From positions 3,899,501 to 3,963,500 of the forward strand of contig NZ_CP013949.1 of the NCBI RefSeq assembly GCF_000296215.2: 64,000 bases of DNA, given 5' to 3'. The translations under genes and the position numbers were made by a program. The DNA comes from Bradyrhizobium sp. CCGE-LA001 (GTDB lineage Bacteria; Pseudomonadota; Alphaproteobacteria; Rhizobiales; Xanthobacteraceae). Under the pieces are notes generated by a model. The model was not told the DNA's origin. It did not search any database and worked only from the letters and a program-made list of their open reading frames with translations. Positions 9,015-16,306 of this stretch are shown here, one piece after another (position 1 is the stretch's first letter; every line of letters begins with the position of its first letter).

Positions 9015-9578
9015 ATGCGCCACAGCTCAATCCTGCACGCTGTTACCGCAGCCGGTCTGTTGCTGGGATCATCCAGCCTCATCTCAGGTGCATCCGCCGA
9101 GAACGCCGGCCACGCCATGGCTGTCTCGATCGACGATTTCAAATATAGAGACACGTCGAACGAGCCCACCGATCAGACGGCAGTGCATGAGAAACGATTG
9201 CGGGCTTTCATGACCGCGCTGCGAGATGACGTCACTGCAGACCGCCGTTTTCAGCTCGTACCGTCCTCCTGCGGAACAAGTTGTCCGACGGATGGACCGG
9301 CATTACGCGATCGGCTGCGCGCGGCGTCCCTAGCCGGCGCGCAGATCCTGATCATCGGCGGCTTTCATAAGATGAGCACCCTTGTACAGTTTGCGCAGAC
9401 TGTTGCCATCGATACAGCCTCCCAGCGTATCGTGTTCCGGAAGTACTTCCAGTTCCGCGACGACAATGACGAGGCATGGCAGCGGGCGGAGCCTTTTGTA
9501 TCGGGAGAGCTCCGCGACCGTTGCTGGAAAGCAGATCGCGGCAATAGGCTACGCGCGACGCATGTGCATGGCGCCTGA
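9015..9578 (+). CDS. Secreted DUF2380-like protein
   Basis: The 187-residue protein has a signal peptide (SILHAVTAAGLLLGSSSLIS, cut near ASAEN). The mature part carries VSIDDFKYRDTSNEPTDQT, then CGTSCPTD, ILIIGGFHKMSTLVQFAQ and FQFRDDNDEAWQRAEPF. This pattern recalls a family of short periplasmic proteins annotated DUF2380 (or the similar DUF3280) in rhizobia; assignment is from memory. Two Cys in CGTSC may form a disulfide. A GGAGGAG at 8996-9002 precedes the ATG by about 12 bases. Function unknown. The last 25 residues are Arg-rich and unlike the rest, so a late frameshift is possible. Confidence 0.65.
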   Translation: MRHSSILHAVTAAGLLLGSSSLISGASAENAGHAMAVSIDDFKYRDTSNEPTDQTAVHEKRLRAFMTALRDDVTADRRFQLVPSSCGTSCPTDGPALRDRLRAASLAGAQILIIGGFHKMSTLVQFAQTVAIDTASQRIVFRKYFQFRDDNDEAWQRAEPFVSGELRDRCWKADRGNRLRATHVHGA

Positions 9579-9600
9579 GTCCGGTTATGGCCCTTAGCCC

Positions 9601-9656
9601 GCCTCTCGCGTGTCGGCCGCTAAGGACCGCTCATGACCCTAAGCCCTAAGCGGACA
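9601..9656. repeat. Dispersed TCCGC/GCGGA-type repeat, partial copy
   Basis: GACCGCTCATGACCCTAAGC, then a duplicated CCTAAG and GCGGACAT, resembles the right half of the 8383-8440 copy. It lies between the DUF2380-like gene and the broken binding-protein gene. Confidence 0.5.
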
Positions 9657-9706
9657 TATCTCAATGTGCTATGCTTGTCCTCTTATGCGCGTCCGGAGGT
9701 CTGGCA

Positions 9707-10683
9707 ATGAGACGGCGCGATGTGATCACGCTGGCGATGGGCGCGATTTTGGCGGGACCGCCAAATGCACGAGCGCAGCAGTCCGCTCGAAGGTCTGGCG
9801 GTTGGCTTTCCTGAACACCGACTCGTGGGAAAGTGAAGTCCAGCGCGCCCTGTTCGAGGTTTTCAGGAACGAACTGCAGAAGCTCGGCTACACGGACGGC
9901 AAAAACCTCGTCATCGAGCGCAGAGCGGCAGAGGGCCGTATAGAGCGGCTCGATCAGCTCGCGAACGAGTTGATCGCCGAAAAGCCAGACGTAGTGGTCG
10001 CAGTTGCGACACCTGCGATAGCGGCCGCGCGACGAGCAACCGCAACCATTCCTATTGTGATGTGGGGAGCCGGGGATGCGGTTGCTTTGGGCCTTATCAA
10101 TAGCTTGGCGCATCCCGGAGGAAACCTTACCGGTGTAGCCACGATGTTCTCCGACACGACCGGCAAGTCACTCGAGCTTCTGCACAGTATCCTTCCCGCA
10201 GCAACGCGAGTGGCCGTGCTGGGCTCGCCTATCCCCGCCCGCAAACGACAGTTTGAAGAGACGGAGGCCGCTGCAAAGATATTGGGTCTGGAGACCATCC
10301 CCATCTTTACTTTCTCCCGGAATGATCTCGGCCAAGCTTTCGAAAGAATGGTGCAGGAAAAGTGCGATGCACTTCTCGTACTTGCTGCTCCGATCGAGCC
10401 GCAAATTGTTTTACTGGCCGCTCGTACGAAGATTCCAGCGGTTTACCAGATCAGCGCCTTCGTGGATTTGGGTGGCCTCGCAAGCTACGGGGCAAGCCTC
10501 GCAGTGATGGGCAAGCAAACAGCACAATATACAGCCAAGATATTTCAGGGAGCCAAACCGGCAGAGCTTCCGGTCCAGCAACCTGTAGCCTTCGAGCTTG
10601 CCCTGAACCTCAAGACGGCTGCGGCGCTAGGATTGAAAATTCCGGCCGAGGTCATCGGCCGAGCCGACAAGGTGATTGAATAA
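9707..10683 (+). pseudogene. ABC-type substrate-binding protein (PF04392 type), frame broken after the signal peptide
   Basis: A Tat-like signal peptide typical of these proteins starts at 9707 (MRRRDVITLAMGAIL, ending ARAQQSA). Its frame runs into TGA at 9812-9814. The mature body (KVWRLAFLNTDSW onward, from 9790) is in another frame and is open to 10683, about 298 residues. Joining QQSA to KVWRLAFL needs two bases (9788-9789) skipped or one base added. The body shows the family features DGKNLVIERRAAEGR, ANELIAEKPDVVVAVATPA, NLTGVATMF and LLELLHSILP-like helices. No transporter partner genes are nearby, as is common for this expanded Bradyrhizobium family. Either a true pseudogene or a sequencing error; without the signal the body would stay in the cytoplasm. 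Confidence 0.78.
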
Positions 10684-10734
10684 TGACTGCTCCTGGCCCA
10701 TCGCGGCCGATTACGCGCGACCGAAAATGGCTGC

Positions 10735-10790
10735 TGTGAGGGGCAGACCGGACCTAACCCGGATCATGCCAAACTGACGCGATTGACTTA
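10735..10790. repeat. Dispersed repeat, copy A
   Basis: GGCAGACCGGACCTAACCCG followed by GATCATGCCAAACTGACGCG and ATTGACTTAAAGC aligns with 11050-11115, where the same order reads GGTAGACCGGGCCTAAC, GGGGCATATCGTCACG and ATTGACCCAAAGCGGA. The copies differ by small indels. Confidence 0.65.
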
Positions 10791-10814
10791 AAGCAGCCAT
10801 GAGGTCGAAAACGC

Positions 10815-11008
10815 CTATTTGGCTACGCGACTGCGGGCCAGCTTGAAAAATCCCAAACCAACGATGACGAACGCTGGCACGGTCGCCCCGAAAGGATGAA
10901 AGTATACGGCCCCGCGTAAGCAACAAGAAGATGAATTTCCCAGCCGACAACCATCAGGGCCAAGATCGACCCCATCACCAGCAGCGTCTGCTTCATACCC
11001 TCCAACAT
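10815..11008 (-). pseudogene. Small two-helix membrane protein, probably frame-broken
   Basis: The reverse strand from 11008 (or ATG at 10996) encodes MKQTLLVMGSILALMVVGWE, a membrane helix, then IHLLVAYAGP. The reading then turns into unlike residues. In another frame, from about 10902, the strand reads FHPFGATVPAFVIVGLGFFK and LARSRVAK before a stop at 10815: a second membrane helix with a basic tail. Removing one TA of the TATA at 10903-10906 joins the two as ...AGPYFHPFGATVP. The simplest reading is a two-base duplication in a former small membrane protein; no homologue was searched. Confidence 0.5.
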
Positions 11009-11049
11009 GCTGGACATAATAACTTAAAGTGCCCCCCGTGACATGTCGG

Positions 11050-11115
11050 CGGTCAGCGGTAGACCGGGCCTAACTTAAACCGGGGCATATCGTCACGATT
11101 GACCCAAAGCGGACC
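11050..11115. repeat. Dispersed repeat, copy B
   Basis: This is the partner of 10735-10790 (see that entry). It ends in GACCCAAAGCGGACCC, which connects this family with the copy at 8383-8440. Confidence 0.65.
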
Positions 11116-11356
11116 CAGAGCTTTCTCACTCCGTACTAGGACGCTGTTATTCCGTCCAAGGACCAGCGCACGCCGGCTTCCGATATATTGGTAAACGGTT
11201 TTTGCAGCGGCTCTTTTCGTTCCTATAGGTTCGGTTAGTAAAATGACTCGCGCTTTGCACATTTAAGGCGCACAGTTCCGTATCGCAGAGCGGACCTTGG
11301 CATTTATCTGCGTGAGAACGCCCGTTTGCGCTCCCGTCAAAAAATGGAGCGCGGCC

Positions 11357-11563
11357 ATGCGGGTCTATCGTCCTATTCCTATGGATCAACAAATCGAGCA
11401 GATGCTCGATGTCGTGAAGCAGACGCGCGAGTTGCTGAAGCGGCCGCCGCCTGACACGTTCCTTGGACGCGAGACTTACAGTCCTTTCCCGAAGAATGAT
11501 CCAGAGAGTAACATAGGCTATTGTAACGAAACGCCATTGCCCCCATCGTCAACTGATGGATGA
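11357..11563 (+). CDS. Small hypothetical protein
   Basis: A 68-residue protein starts at the ATG at 11357, seven bases after GGAG (11346-11349). It reads MRVYRPIPMDQQIEQMLDVV, then KQTRELLKRPPPDTFLGRET and FPKNDPES. The segment LLKRPPPDTFLGR resembles a recurrent short motif in Bradyrhizobium small proteins (from memory). No membrane segment or signal is seen; the first half is helical. Its last eight bases overlap the next small gene, so the two are probably translated together. Function unknown. Confidence 0.65.
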   Translation: MRVYRPIPMDQQIEQMLDVVKQTRELLKRPPPDTFLGRETYSPFPKNDPESNIGYCNETPLPPSSTDG

Positions 11564-11735
11564 TTCACTGCTTGCTCGCGCTCATCTTGCCATTGAAGAG
11601 AGTAAAGCCCTTCAACGAGCAAAGCATGTCTTGCAATCCGAGCAGCTGCGTAGTCGCGAAGCACTGCGTTTAGCCATAGTTGAGAGCGCAATGTGCCGAA
11701 CGGAAGCGAAGGCATACCGGGAAGATCGGGAATAG
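11556..11735 (+). CDS. Small helical hypothetical protein
   Basis: A 59-residue protein begins MDDSLLARAHLAIEESKALQ and ends AMCRTEAKAYREDRE. It is almost wholly predicted helix, charged and without a membrane segment, and resembles short helical proteins common in Bradyrhizobium (memory only). Its ATG overlaps the end of the gene before by eight bases, and its TAG directly abuts the ATG of the gene after. Such packing argues that it is real although very short. Function unknown. Confidence 0.62.
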   Translation: MDDSLLARAHLAIEESKALQRAKHVLQSEQLRSREALRLAIVESAMCRTEAKAYREDRE

Positions 11736-11909
11736 ATGGATCACTCAGCGAACGCGAAGCGATACCGCGACCAAGCCGAAGAATTTCGAGCTAAGAGTGA
11801 TCTGATGAAAGACCCGGAGACGAGCGCCCAATACAGCCGGATGGCGGCCGCTTATGACATGTTGGCAGAAGGCCAGGACGACTTGGCTCGGAACAAGAGA
11901 GCCAAGTAA
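11736..11909 (+). CDS. Small hypothetical protein (AKRYRxQAEEFRAKS type)
   Basis: A 57-residue protein reads MDHSANAKRYRDQAEEFRAK, then SDLMKDPETSAQYSRMAAAY and DMLAEGQDDLARNKRAK. Two helices are separated by DPETS, where the pattern x-A-Y-x-x-L-A looks like a lone TPR-like hairpin. Proteins of this shape are frequent in Bradyrhizobium (from memory). The ATG immediately follows the stop of the preceding gene; GGGAA at 11728-11732 may serve as ribosome binding site. Third gene of a tight run. Function unknown. Confidence 0.66.
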   Translation: MDHSANAKRYRDQAEEFRAKSDLMKDPETSAQYSRMAAAYDMLAEGQDDLARNKRAK

Positions 11910-12000
11910 AGACGTTCAGAGACGGTTGAGCGGACTTTGGCCGCTCTCATTCGGCCTGTTTTCTTCTTTCGACTGGCCTGATTAGGCGTATGCTGCCTGG

Positions 12001-12231
12001 GTGGACCTTCGGCTCATTCGGGCACACCTCGCTGAGGCTGAGCGCCATCTTGCGCTGAGCGACAAGCATATTGCCCGGCAAATTGAAATCATCGACAGGC
12101 TCGAACGTGCGGGCTGCTCGACCGACCTCGCCCTTGACATTCTTGCCACTTACCGGCTGCTCCGGGCTTCGCATGTTGAGCACTGGGATACAATCCGCAG
12201 AGAGCTTCGGAATGTGCATCGCCTTCCTTGA
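12001..12231 (+). CDS. Small helical hypothetical protein
   Basis: A 76-residue protein with a GTG start reads VDLRLIRAHLAEAERHLALS, DKHIARQIEIIDRLERAG and a C-terminal helix LLRASHVEHWDTIRREL. It is a long two-helix, coiled-coil-like protein of a type repeated in Bradyrhizobium genomes (memory). The start codon is uncertain because the ribosome binding site is poor. Its TGA overlaps a possible TTG start of the next frame. Function unknown. Confidence 0.6.
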   Translation: MDLRLIRAHLAEAERHLALSDKHIARQIEIIDRLERAGCSTDLALDILATYRLLRASHVEHWDTIRRELRNVHRLP

Positions 12232-12449
12232 TCTATATCAAGCGGTGCACGCCCCCACGCCGGACCATCGGGTCATGCCCGAACCTGTCAAACAGACCGG
12301 GGGGTGAGGAAGCCAAGCCATCACGGCTTGACGAGGCCCGGCGTATCATCGAGGAGTATGTCGCCGAGCTGCGCGAGATCATCCAGAAGCTCGGCCGCAA
12401 GATGAATCAAAGGCCGGCTCACTTAGACGCCTCTTTCAGCCCACGTTGA
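12228..12449 (+). CDS. Possible small helical protein
   Basis: The frame of 73 residues starts at a TTG overlapping the previous stop. The N-terminal third (IYIKRCTPPRRTIGSCPN) looks non-native, but the middle SRLDEARRIIEEYVAELREI and IQKLGRKMNQ is a clean amphipathic helix resembling short proteins of the genus. A later start is possible but none with a good ribosome binding site is visible. It could be a remnant. Confidence 0.42.
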   Translation: MIYIKRCTPPRRTIGSCPNLSNRPGGEEAKPSRLDEARRIIEEYVAELREIIQKLGRKMNQRPAHLDASFSPR

Positions 12450-12461
12450 CTTCCGCTGTTG

Positions 12462-12521
12462 GCCCGTAGCTGACCTTCACGGCGACGACTGCTCAGGGCC
12501 GCTTTTGGACCCCTAGCCGAT
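12462..12521. repeat. Dispersed TCCGC/GCGGA-type repeat, copy 2
   Basis: It aligns with 8383-8440 in the same orientation. GCCCGTAG, GGCGA, GACTGC and GCCGCTTTT are shared blocks. Confidence 0.7.
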
Positions 12522-12558
12522 CCCACCGCGTCGCCAGGATCGCACCACCCGGCTGCAG

Positions 12559-13983
12559 CTAGTTCACAGGTCCTCGGCCGCCGATCGTCTCCATGTCTGG
12601 CTCCTCTGGCCTGACGCCTTGGGCGCGGTTGACCACCGTCGTGATCACCCAGAGCACGACACCGATGGCGATCAAGACCCCCGCGACGCGGTACTGAACC
12701 ATCGCCCGTCCGGTCCATGGCCCGGCCAGGAATGCGCAGGAGATTGCCCCCAATACCGGCAGGATCGTCGGCGTGCGAAAATGGCCGTGCGCGACGCTAT
12801 CCTTGCGCAGCACCAAAACCGCGATATTGACCACCGTGAACACGCAGAGCAGCAGCAGCGCGGTCGTTCCACCGAGCGCAGGCACTTCGCCGACGAAGGT
12901 GATCAGTGCGAACGCCAGCAGCGTGGTGAAGCCGATCGCGATATAGGGCGTGCGGCGACCCGCATGCACCTTGCCAAGCACCGGCGGCAACACATGCTCG
13001 CGGCTCATGCCGTAGACGAGTCGGCTCGCCATCAGCATGTTGATCAGCGCGGAGTTGGCGACCGCAAACATGGTGATGAAGCCGAAGATCCAGACCGGAA
13101 AGTTCGGCGCGCCGGCCTGCACCACTTTCAACAGCGGCGTCTCTCCTTCGCCGAGCTGCTCCGGCGGAACCAGCGTAATCGCCGAGATTGAGACCAGCAC
13201 GTAGATTACGCCCGTGATGAATAGGCCGGCGAGCAGCACTTTTGGAAAATCCCGTGTCGGTTCCTTGCATTCCTCGGCCATGTTAACGGAATCTTCGAAG
13301 CCGACCATGGCGAAGAAGGCGAGCGTGGTCGCGGCAATCACCGGCCAGACCAGACCGGTATCGCTCGCCTTAAACTGCATGACACGCGAGACGTCACCCT
13401 GGCCAAGGCCGATCGCCCACAGACCGATCAAGATGATGATCAGCAGACCGGTTAGCTCGACGCAAGTCAGAACAACGTTCGCTTTTACACTTTCGCCGAC
13501 GCCGCGAAAATTGACCGCGGCAACAACCGCCATGAAGACGAGACCAGTCATGGTGATGCCGAACCCCGACAAGCCCAAGCCAAGCGCGTTCGACATGTTT
13601 GCAGAGAAAGCTCGAGAGGCAGTGGAAGCGGATGTAATCCCCGAGCACATCACCGCAAACGCAACGATGAACGTTAAAAAATGGATGCCGAACGCCTTGT
13701 GGGTGTAGAGCGCGGCGCCTGCGGCCTTCGGATACTTGGTGACGAGTTCGAGATAGCTCAGCGCAGTAATCAGCGCCACGACGAAGGCGACGAGGAACGG
13801 CAGCCAGACGACGCCTCCCACCTGGTTGGCCACCTGGCCGGTGAGCGCATAGATTCCGGTGCCGAGAATGTCGCCGACGATGAACAGCAGGAGGAGCCAC
13901 GGACCCATGACCCGGTGCAGGCTCGGCTCGGCATCGGTGGCAGGTGGAGCAGGTTTCGCGGCATTCAAGGAAAGATCGGTCAT
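12559..13983 (-). CDS. APC-family amino acid permease
   Basis: This 474-residue integral membrane transporter belongs to the amino acid-polyamine-organocation superfamily. The first helix carries the family motif GDILGTGIYALTG near residue 38. About 12 hydrophobic segments follow, ending in a basic, soluble tail. In helix 6, AFFAMVGFEDSVNMAEE matches the conserved G-F-E substrate/proton-coupling motif. The ATG at 13983 is preferred over one at 13998 because GAGAGG stands seven bases upstream. The substrate cannot be inferred. Neighbours are small or broken genes, so it is probably a single-gene unit. Confidence 0.88.
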   Translation of the reverse strand: MTDLSLNAAKPAPPATDAEPSLHRVMGPWLLLLFIVGDILGTGIYALTGQVANQVGGVVWLPFLVAFVVALITALSYLELVTKYPKAAGAALYTHKAFGIHFLTFIVAFAVMCSGITSASTASRAFSANMSNALGLGLSGFGITMTGLVFMAVVAAVNFRGVGESVKANVVLTCVELTGLLIIILIGLWAIGLGQGDVSRVMQFKASDTGLVWPVIAATTLAFFAMVGFEDSVNMAEECKEPTRDFPKVLLAGLFITGVIYVLVSISAITLVPPEQLGEGETPLLKVVQAGAPNFPVWIFGFITMFAVANSALINMLMASRLVYGMSREHVLPPVLGKVHAGRRTPYIAIGFTTLLAFALITFVGEVPALGGTTALLLLCVFTVVNIAVLVLRKDSVAHGHFRTPTILPVLGAISCAFLAGPWTGRAMVQYRVAGVLIAIGVVLWVITTVVNRAQGVRPEEPDMETIGGRGPVN

Positions 13984-14224
13984 CGCGCAGCCTCTCAACG
14001 ATCTCGCCGCAATGCTGGTACCCGCTGTTGCGACTCACGAGTTCGTCTGGCGTCATTGCCACCACACAGCGTATTGGCTTTCACGCCGCGCGGCCAACAC
14101 TTATTGTGGAGATGATCGATCTACGATGCCCAGGGGCAAGGCGGCCAAAGCGGTTATCTCGCTGGCAGGTGCAGGGTCAGTGGATGGCTGCTCCCTGCGC
14201 GCGGAGCTCGCCAACGTCCGGGCC
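13984..14224. other. Region upstream of the permease, including AraC remnant tail
   Basis: No intact gene. A frame-shifted continuation of the AraC-type fragment (RREARTLASSARREQPST, reverse strand about 14150-14240) can be read; the rest holds nothing recognisable. Confidence 0.45.
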
Positions 14225-14434
14225 TCACGCCTCCCCATTCGGGAAGGCACGGTGGAAGGAGGTTGTGTCCTGATAACCGAGCAGGAAGGCGATCTCGTCG
14301 ATCCCAATCTCGCTTTTGGCAGGCAGCTGCTCACACAGCTCCCGTCTGGCGGCAACCGGGAGAGCGCGGAAGCTATGGCCCTCCACGGTGATCCGGCGCT
14401 GCAAGGTCCGTTCGCTCATGTAGCCATCGGCCAT
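14225..14434 (-). pseudogene. AraC-family regulator, C-terminal fragment
   Basis: The reverse strand reads YMSERTLQRRITVEGHSFRA and then IDEIAFLLGYQDTTSFHRAF. This is the second half of an AraC/XylS DNA-binding domain (both HTH helices of the C-terminal part). The sensor domain and first HTH that should lie to the right are missing; instead a dehydrogenase fragment on the opposite strand begins at once. The end is also damaged: the family's usual arginine-tryptophan tail is read only after a frameshift. Non-functional remnant. Confidence 0.75.
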
Positions 14435-14780
14435 CGGCTACAGCAAATCGATCTCCAAGGAGCTCGGACCGAAGGGCGTGCGGGTCAACGTCGTCTCCCC
14501 CGGCTGGATCATGACCGAGTCCTCCGTCGACCTGTTGAAACGTCTGCAGGCCGCCAACGGCGGCACGATCAAAGAGGCGCGGCAAGTCGTCCTCGACAGT
14601 CTGGGCGGGATTTCCATCGGGCGTGCGGCCGAACCTTATGAGGTCGCCGACGTCATCGCCTACCTGGCTTCGGATCGCGCCGCCTCGATCCACGGCGCTG
14701 AGTTTGTCATCGACGGCGGCATCGTCCCGCCGTCTGATCAAAGGGACCAGTTCACGCTTGGCCGAGCTGGCCTGGCGTGA
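14424..14780 (+). pseudogene. Short-chain dehydrogenase, C-terminal fragment
   Basis: From about 14430 the plus strand reads IGYSKSISKELGPKGVRVNV, VSPGWIMTESSVDLLKRLQ and a good SDR C-terminus with PYEVADVIAYLASDRAAS and GAEFVIDGGI. The Rossmann GxxxGxG part and the catalytic Ser are absent, and the frame is closed by TAG at 14421. Only the helix after the catalytic Tyr-Lys remains. It is interrupted exactly where the AraC fragment of the other strand begins, which marks a rearrangement joint. A GTG at 14478 could still start a short peptide, but no enzyme. Confidence 0.75.
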
Positions 14781-14837
14781 ACAGAGGCATTGTACGCGGA
14801 TGGGCTTAGCGCGGGCCGCTTGGGCGCTAGCAATGCG

Positions 14838-16202
14838 CTAGCCTGCGCTCAGTCGCACGCCGGCGCGCAGGAATTTCTGCGGATCGACGGCTTCGCCCTC
14901 GATGCGCGTCTCGTAGTGCAGATGCGGGCCCGTGGAGCGGCCGGTCGAACCGACGAGACCGATCACCTGGCCGATCTTCACGACCTCGCCGACCTTGACG
15001 TTGATCTCGGAGAGATGGCCGTAGCGGGTCGAAAGCCCATTGCCGTGATCGACCTCGACCAAGCGGCCGTAGCCGCCGGACCAGCCGGCCGAGACCACCT
15101 TGCCGTAGGCCGTGACGCGGACGGGATCGCCGGTGGCGGCGCGGAAGTCGAGCCCGGTATGCATCGCGGGCCGGCCGAGGAAGGGATCGCTGCGCACGCC
15201 GAACCCGGACGTGAACTCGACCTCGCCGATGACCGGCTTGCGATAGGGCACCAGCGCCAGCGTGCGATTGAGACGGTCGAGCTCGGCGCGGGTGACGTTG
15301 ATGCGATTGAGCTGCTTCTCGAAGGGGCCGGCATTGGCCGTCAGCTTGACGGGAACGAAGGGCCCGCCCATCGCGCTGCGCGGAACGGCGGATTCGAGAT
15401 GGGCGAGGTTGAGGCCGAGATCGCTGACGACGCCGCGCATCCGGCGCATGCGCGAATCCATGCCTTCCTCGACGGCGTTGAGCGCTGCCATCTGGCGCCG
15501 CTCGACCTGGTCGAGCGACGTCGTGAGCCGCACCAGGACATTGTCGAAGCCCTGGTTCTTGGCAGATTGGCTGGTCGGGGGCGCTGCGACGGTCGGCGCG
15601 CGCGATTCGAGCCGCGCTTCGCGATCCGGCGGCGCCACGAAGATCACGGTGTCGCTGATCGGCGACGGCTTCGGTATGCCCTGCGTCTGGCCAGCGTCGC
15701 CGCGCTGCTGTGCCGCGCGCGGGATTGATCCGGTCACGTCAGGCATGGCGCCGAGCGCCGTGGCCCGGGACTCCAGCGCCGTCTGGCGCTTCATGATCTG
15801 ATCGAGCTTCTGGTCGAACTGTTCCTGGTCGAGCAGCTGCCGGCTGGTGGCGCGGTCGACCCGGGCGCGCAGCTCGGCGATGCGGTCTTCATAGGCGTAT
15901 TGCATCTCGGCCTGACGGGCCACCAGGCGGGTCAGGACGTCGTCGCGGAAGGCGAAATAGGTGGCCGTCGCGATCGACCACAGCCCGAGCAGCACGACCG
16001 TGCCGACCACGATCCAGAACACCACAGGCCCGAAGCGGACCTGCTTGCCGGCATGGACGATGGTGTAGGCGTCGTCGGCTGCGGGAAGGGGAATTGCGAC
16101 CGGCGCTGGGGCGGCAGCGCGGCGTTGGAAGGCCCGTCCGTGGTCGTGAGGATGATGTTGGGGGTACTGCGAGTATTGGGCAGAACTTTTCGACATCGGC
16201 AC
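14838..16202 (-). CDS. M23-family (LytM-type) metallopeptidase, membrane anchored
   Basis: The 454-residue protein is predicted to act on peptidoglycan in the periplasm. A His/Gln/Pro-rich cytoplasmic N-terminus is followed by one membrane segment (FWIVVGTVVLLGLWSIATAT, about residues 61-80), a long coiled coil (about 95-290) and a C-terminal LytM domain. Zinc-site motifs are intact: MHTGLDF (HxxxD) and HLHYE (HxH), with the family landmarks GFGVRSDPF and STGPHLHYETRI. It is a likely active endopeptidase rather than a degenerate activator. The gene stands alone, convergent with a dehydrogenase remnant. Confidence 0.92.
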   Translation of the reverse strand: MPMSKSSAQYSQYPQHHPHDHGRAFQRRAAAPAPVAIPLPAADDAYTIVHAGKQVRFGPVVFWIVVGTVVLLGLWSIATATYFAFRDDVLTRLVARQAEMQYAYEDRIAELRARVDRATSRQLLDQEQFDQKLDQIMKRQTALESRATALGAMPDVTGSIPRAAQQRGDAGQTQGIPKPSPISDTVIFVAPPDREARLESRAPTVAAPPTSQSAKNQGFDNVLVRLTTSLDQVERRQMAALNAVEEGMDSRMRRMRGVVSDLGLNLAHLESAVPRSAMGGPFVPVKLTANAGPFEKQLNRINVTRAELDRLNRTLALVPYRKPVIGEVEFTSGFGVRSDPFLGRPAMHTGLDFRAATGDPVRVTAYGKVVSAGWSGGYGRLVEVDHGNGLSTRYGHLSEINVKVGEVVKIGQVIGLVGSTGRSTGPHLHYETRIEGEAVDPQKFLRAGVRLSAG

Positions 16203-16306
16203 TCCCGCGCCGGTCGGATCAGTCCGGACGGCCTAATTGCCGCAGCAATCTGGGCCGCTCATGGTTAATTTTCCGGAAACGGGAACGGCCGAATTCGAGG
16301 GATTGG

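Larger units (their letters stand above)
10684..11356. other. Intergenic region with decayed gene and repeat copies
   Basis: Over 670 bases hold no intact gene. There are two mutually similar repeat copies (10735-10790 and 11050-11115) and, on the reverse strand between them, a small membrane-protein gene that looks frame-broken. A reverse open frame at 11053-11262 overlaps a repeat copy and looks spurious. Confidence 0.55.

Noticed and set aside
9015..9578. Frameshift near the end of the DUF2380-like gene
   Set aside because: The Arg-rich tail is odd, but without an alignment there is no alternative frame that clearly continues the family.
11053..11262. 69-codon minus-strand frame
   Set aside because: It overlaps a dispersed repeat copy, lacks a ribosome binding site and shows no domain.
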